From the NCBI GenBank assembly GCA_937897665.1, contig CALCPB010001010.1, forward strand, positions 1 to 7,555: a DNA stretch of 7,555 bases, read 5' to 3'. The stretch is from an uncultured Halomicronema sp. (lineage in GTDB: Bacteria > Cyanobacteriota > Cyanobacteriia > Phormidesmidales > Phormidesmidaceae). Position numbers and translations under genes: made by a program. Below, in pieces: positions 6,146-7,555 of this stretch. Each line of letters starts with the position of its first letter. The stretch's first letter is position 1. The notes under the pieces are model-generated. The model did not search any database. It was not told the DNA's origin and was given only the letters and a program-made list of their open reading frames with translations.

Positions 6146-6240
6146 AGGTCAAGCCCCTCCAGATGACTGAAGTCGTAATGTGACCAGCCAAAGTTCGATC
6201 AGGTCACTCCAGAGGACTGAAATCACCATTTGGTCAGGTT
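6146..6240. repeat. imperfect direct repeat with GGTCA ends
   Basis: CTCCAGATGACTGAAGTC (6157-6174) recurs as CTCCAGAGGACTGAAATC (6207-6224) at a 50-bp spacing, 16 of 18 identical. Each copy is preceded by AGGTCA and followed by a GTGACC or GGTCAG motif. This could be a pair of operator modules or a small duplicated element. Confidence 0.6.
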
Positions 6241-6607
6241 TTTAACTTCGACTTCCGTAGGGCCTTGCGCTTCCGAAGGGTATTCTGAATTTTGCAGCCT
6301 TGTCATGCGGTATACCGATCGCCCTATGCCGTCAGATCTTGCCATGCTTGCAGGGGAGGCTGCGATATCAGGCGGCATTTCTCGCTCCTCGCTTACAGGG
6401 CAGAACGGGTGGGTCATCTCTGCCTCAAGGCTTTTGACAGCCCCTGATTTGACGTACCCTGGTCTGTATTGAGCGATCGGACATGCGCGGTAGCGACTGG
6501 CTCGAGTGTGACGTTGGTGCGAACCGTCAGCATCGTTTGCTTTAACGATCGTGTGGGTATTCTGAAAGCGAGTTTTTAAGAGCAATTGATTGTTAGGTGG
6601 CACATGT

Positions 6608-6624
6608 CACTGGACAGTGTACTG
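6608..6624. repeat. overlapping dyads upstream of the response-regulator gene
   Basis: CACTG-GA-CAGTG (6608-6619) overlaps CAGT-GT-ACTG (6615-6624), 25 bp before the ATG. The position suits an operator or a leader hairpin. Confidence 0.35.
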
Positions 6625-6648
6625 CCATAATTTTGGGAGACTTCAAAT

Positions 6649-7545
6649 ATGACTGTGGCATCTCATTCACGCAAAGTTAACAAGGCTAAGATGCTGGTTG
6701 TTGATGACGAACCTGACAATCTTGACCTGCTTTATCGCACGTTTCGGCGCGACTTCACGGTGTTGAGAGCTGAGAGCGGTCAGCAGGCCCTAGAGATTTT
6801 GTCTGAGCACGGCGAAGTTGCGGTCATCATTTCTGATCAGCGCATGCCCGAGATGAAGGGCACTGAGTTTTTGAGCAAAACCGTCCCTGAGTTTCCTGAC
6901 ACGGTGCGCATCATTTTGACCGGTTTTACTGATGTGGAAGATCTGGTTGATGCGATCAATGCTGGTCAGGTCTACCGCTACATTACGAAGCCCTGGGACC
7001 CTGACGAGCTAAAGCACGTGGTGGATCAGGCTGCCCATACCTATGATTTGTTGAAGCAGCGCGGGGAAGCTATCGACCTGCTAGAAAATCAGCATTGGGT
7101 CGTGATGAAAATGGCGGAGATTGCCCAATCTACCGACGATGTGACGGTGGCCTTACCCGATATCGCCACAGCGGCCCAGCGCGTGATTGGGGCGCAAGGC
7201 GTTGCTGTGCATTTAGTTGATCAAGCTGCTTTGGCCGACCACGTGGGCATTGCTGGTACCGCCAGCAGTGACTTGATTAAGCAAGATCCTTTGGTGGGCG
7301 AGGCGATCGCTAGCAGTGACCTAAAGTACTGCGCGGATGGTGCCAAGGTCGCTGCTGCGGCTGCCAAAGCCACTTATGAGGCGGCTGGCGTGGGGGCGCA
7401 CTGTGTTGCACCCGTCCTGTTTCGTGGCGCGGTGGTTGCGATCGTCTCTTTGCAGTGGGCATCGCCTCAGGTTTTCTCAGAACGCAGCCAAAACTTTATC
7501 AAAATGACGGCTCAACAGGTGGCGTTAACGCTGGCCTGTCTGTAA
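6649..7545 (+). CDS. response regulator, receiver domain plus GAF domain
   Basis: The 298-residue cytoplasmic protein has an N-terminal receiver domain (about 14-130): acidic pair D19/D20, phospho-acceptor D63 in SDQRMPEMKG, switch T91 in LTGFTD, and K114 in YITKPW. The DQRMP/YRYITKPW signature is that of HupR-like receivers. A helical linker (about 130-155) leads to a GAF-like domain (about 155-298; KMAEIAQSTDDV at the start, CVAPVLFRGAVVAIVSL near the end). No DNA-binding, GGDEF or kinase domain follows before TAA, so output is probably by protein contact or ligand-modulated signalling. ATG 6649 has GGGAG 9 nt upstream (6635-6639). Its cognate kinase is not in the window and may lie to the right. 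The GAF ligand is unknown. No Cys-in-GAF chromophore motif of the usual phytochrome type is obvious, although C222 and C243 are present. Confidence 0.92.
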   Translation: MTVASHSRKVNKAKMLVVDDEPDNLDLLYRTFRRDFTVLRAESGQQALEILSEHGEVAVIISDQRMPEMKGTEFLSKTVPEFPDTVRIILTGFTDVEDLVDAINAGQVYRYITKPWDPDELKHVVDQAAHTYDLLKQRGEAIDLLENQHWVVMKMAEIAQSTDDVTVALPDIATAAQRVIGAQGVAVHLVDQAALADHVGIAGTASSDLIKQDPLVGEAIASSDLKYCADGAKVAAAAAKATYEAAGVGAHCVAPVLFRGAVVAIVSLQWASPQVFSERSQNFIKMTAQQVALTLACL

Positions 7546-7555
7546 ATCGCGTCGC

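Larger units (their letters stand above)
5801..6648. other. 848-bp region without a convincing gene; hairpins and repeated GGTCA motifs
   Basis: I see no supportable CDS. Two opposed frames (plus 6230-6472 and minus 6223-6603) lack ribosome binding sites and recognisable protein. The region holds a hairpin after the DUF1997-like gene (AAGCC/GGCTT at 5844-5848 and 5872-5876, with AGGC/GCCT inside). It also has a perfect CAGATG-TGAG-CATCTG hairpin (6035-6050), the palindrome TCACGTGA (6057-6064), an imperfect ~50-bp-spaced direct repeat (6146-6240) and an ATCGTT/AACGAT hairpin (6532-6549). CACTG-GA-CAGTG lies at 6608-6619. It may be the leader/regulatory region of the response-regulator gene, an unrecognised small RNA, or decayed sequence. 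Confidence 0.5.

Noticed and set aside
6223..6603. Opposed frames on both strands in the 3' part of the long intergenic region
   Set aside because: No ribosome binding sites, no recognisable domains, and mutually overlapping frames; treated as chance.

Overview
The window looks like cyanobacterial chromosome. The octamer GCGATCGC (HIP1, a hallmark of many cyanobacterial genomes) occurs at least 12 times in 7.5 kb, where less than one copy is expected by chance. The gene content agrees: a MurE with a neighbouring thioredoxin-fold CxxC protein, a Met16/CysH-type PAPS reductase, a DUF1997-like protein and a two-component receiver with a GAF domain. The GC-rich coding style would fit a filamentous Leptolyngbya/Nodosilinea-like lineage, but that level of assignment is inference.

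Layout. 1-522 (minus): a small glutaredoxin-like gene with a TTG start, followed 31 bp later by the 5' part of murE, which runs off the left edge. 523-779: a divergent control region with several small hairpins. 780-1511 (plus): cysH. 1622-2506 (minus): a membrane-bound diguanylate cyclase, convergent with cysH. 2702-3169 (plus): a Nudix hydrolase, divergent from the cyclase. 3170-3768: a 600-bp stretch without a clear gene. It holds a tandem ~116-bp repeat carrying two minus-strand terminator hairpins, a 12-bp inverted repeat and a possible 23-residue ORF. 3769-3852 (minus): tRNA-Ser(UGA). 4012-4674 (minus): an atypical short-chain dehydrogenase-like protein. 5069-5800 (plus): a DUF1997-like gene interrupted by one in-frame TAG. 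5801-6648: about 850 bp without a convincing gene, rich in hairpins and in GGTCA/TGACC motifs. 6649-7545 (plus): a receiver-GAF response regulator.

How the parts relate. The divergent pair glutaredoxin-like/cysH is the most suggestive pairing, because PAPS reductases without Fe-S clusters take electrons from thioredoxins or glutaredoxins. The diguanylate cyclase and the REC-GAF protein are both signalling components but are 4 kb apart with nothing linking them. The rest is ordinary housekeeping. I do not see a defence system, CRISPR array, intact transposon or clear new multi-gene system. The best leads are the single-stop DUF1997 gene, the tandem terminator-bearing repeat and the motif cluster upstream of the response regulator.
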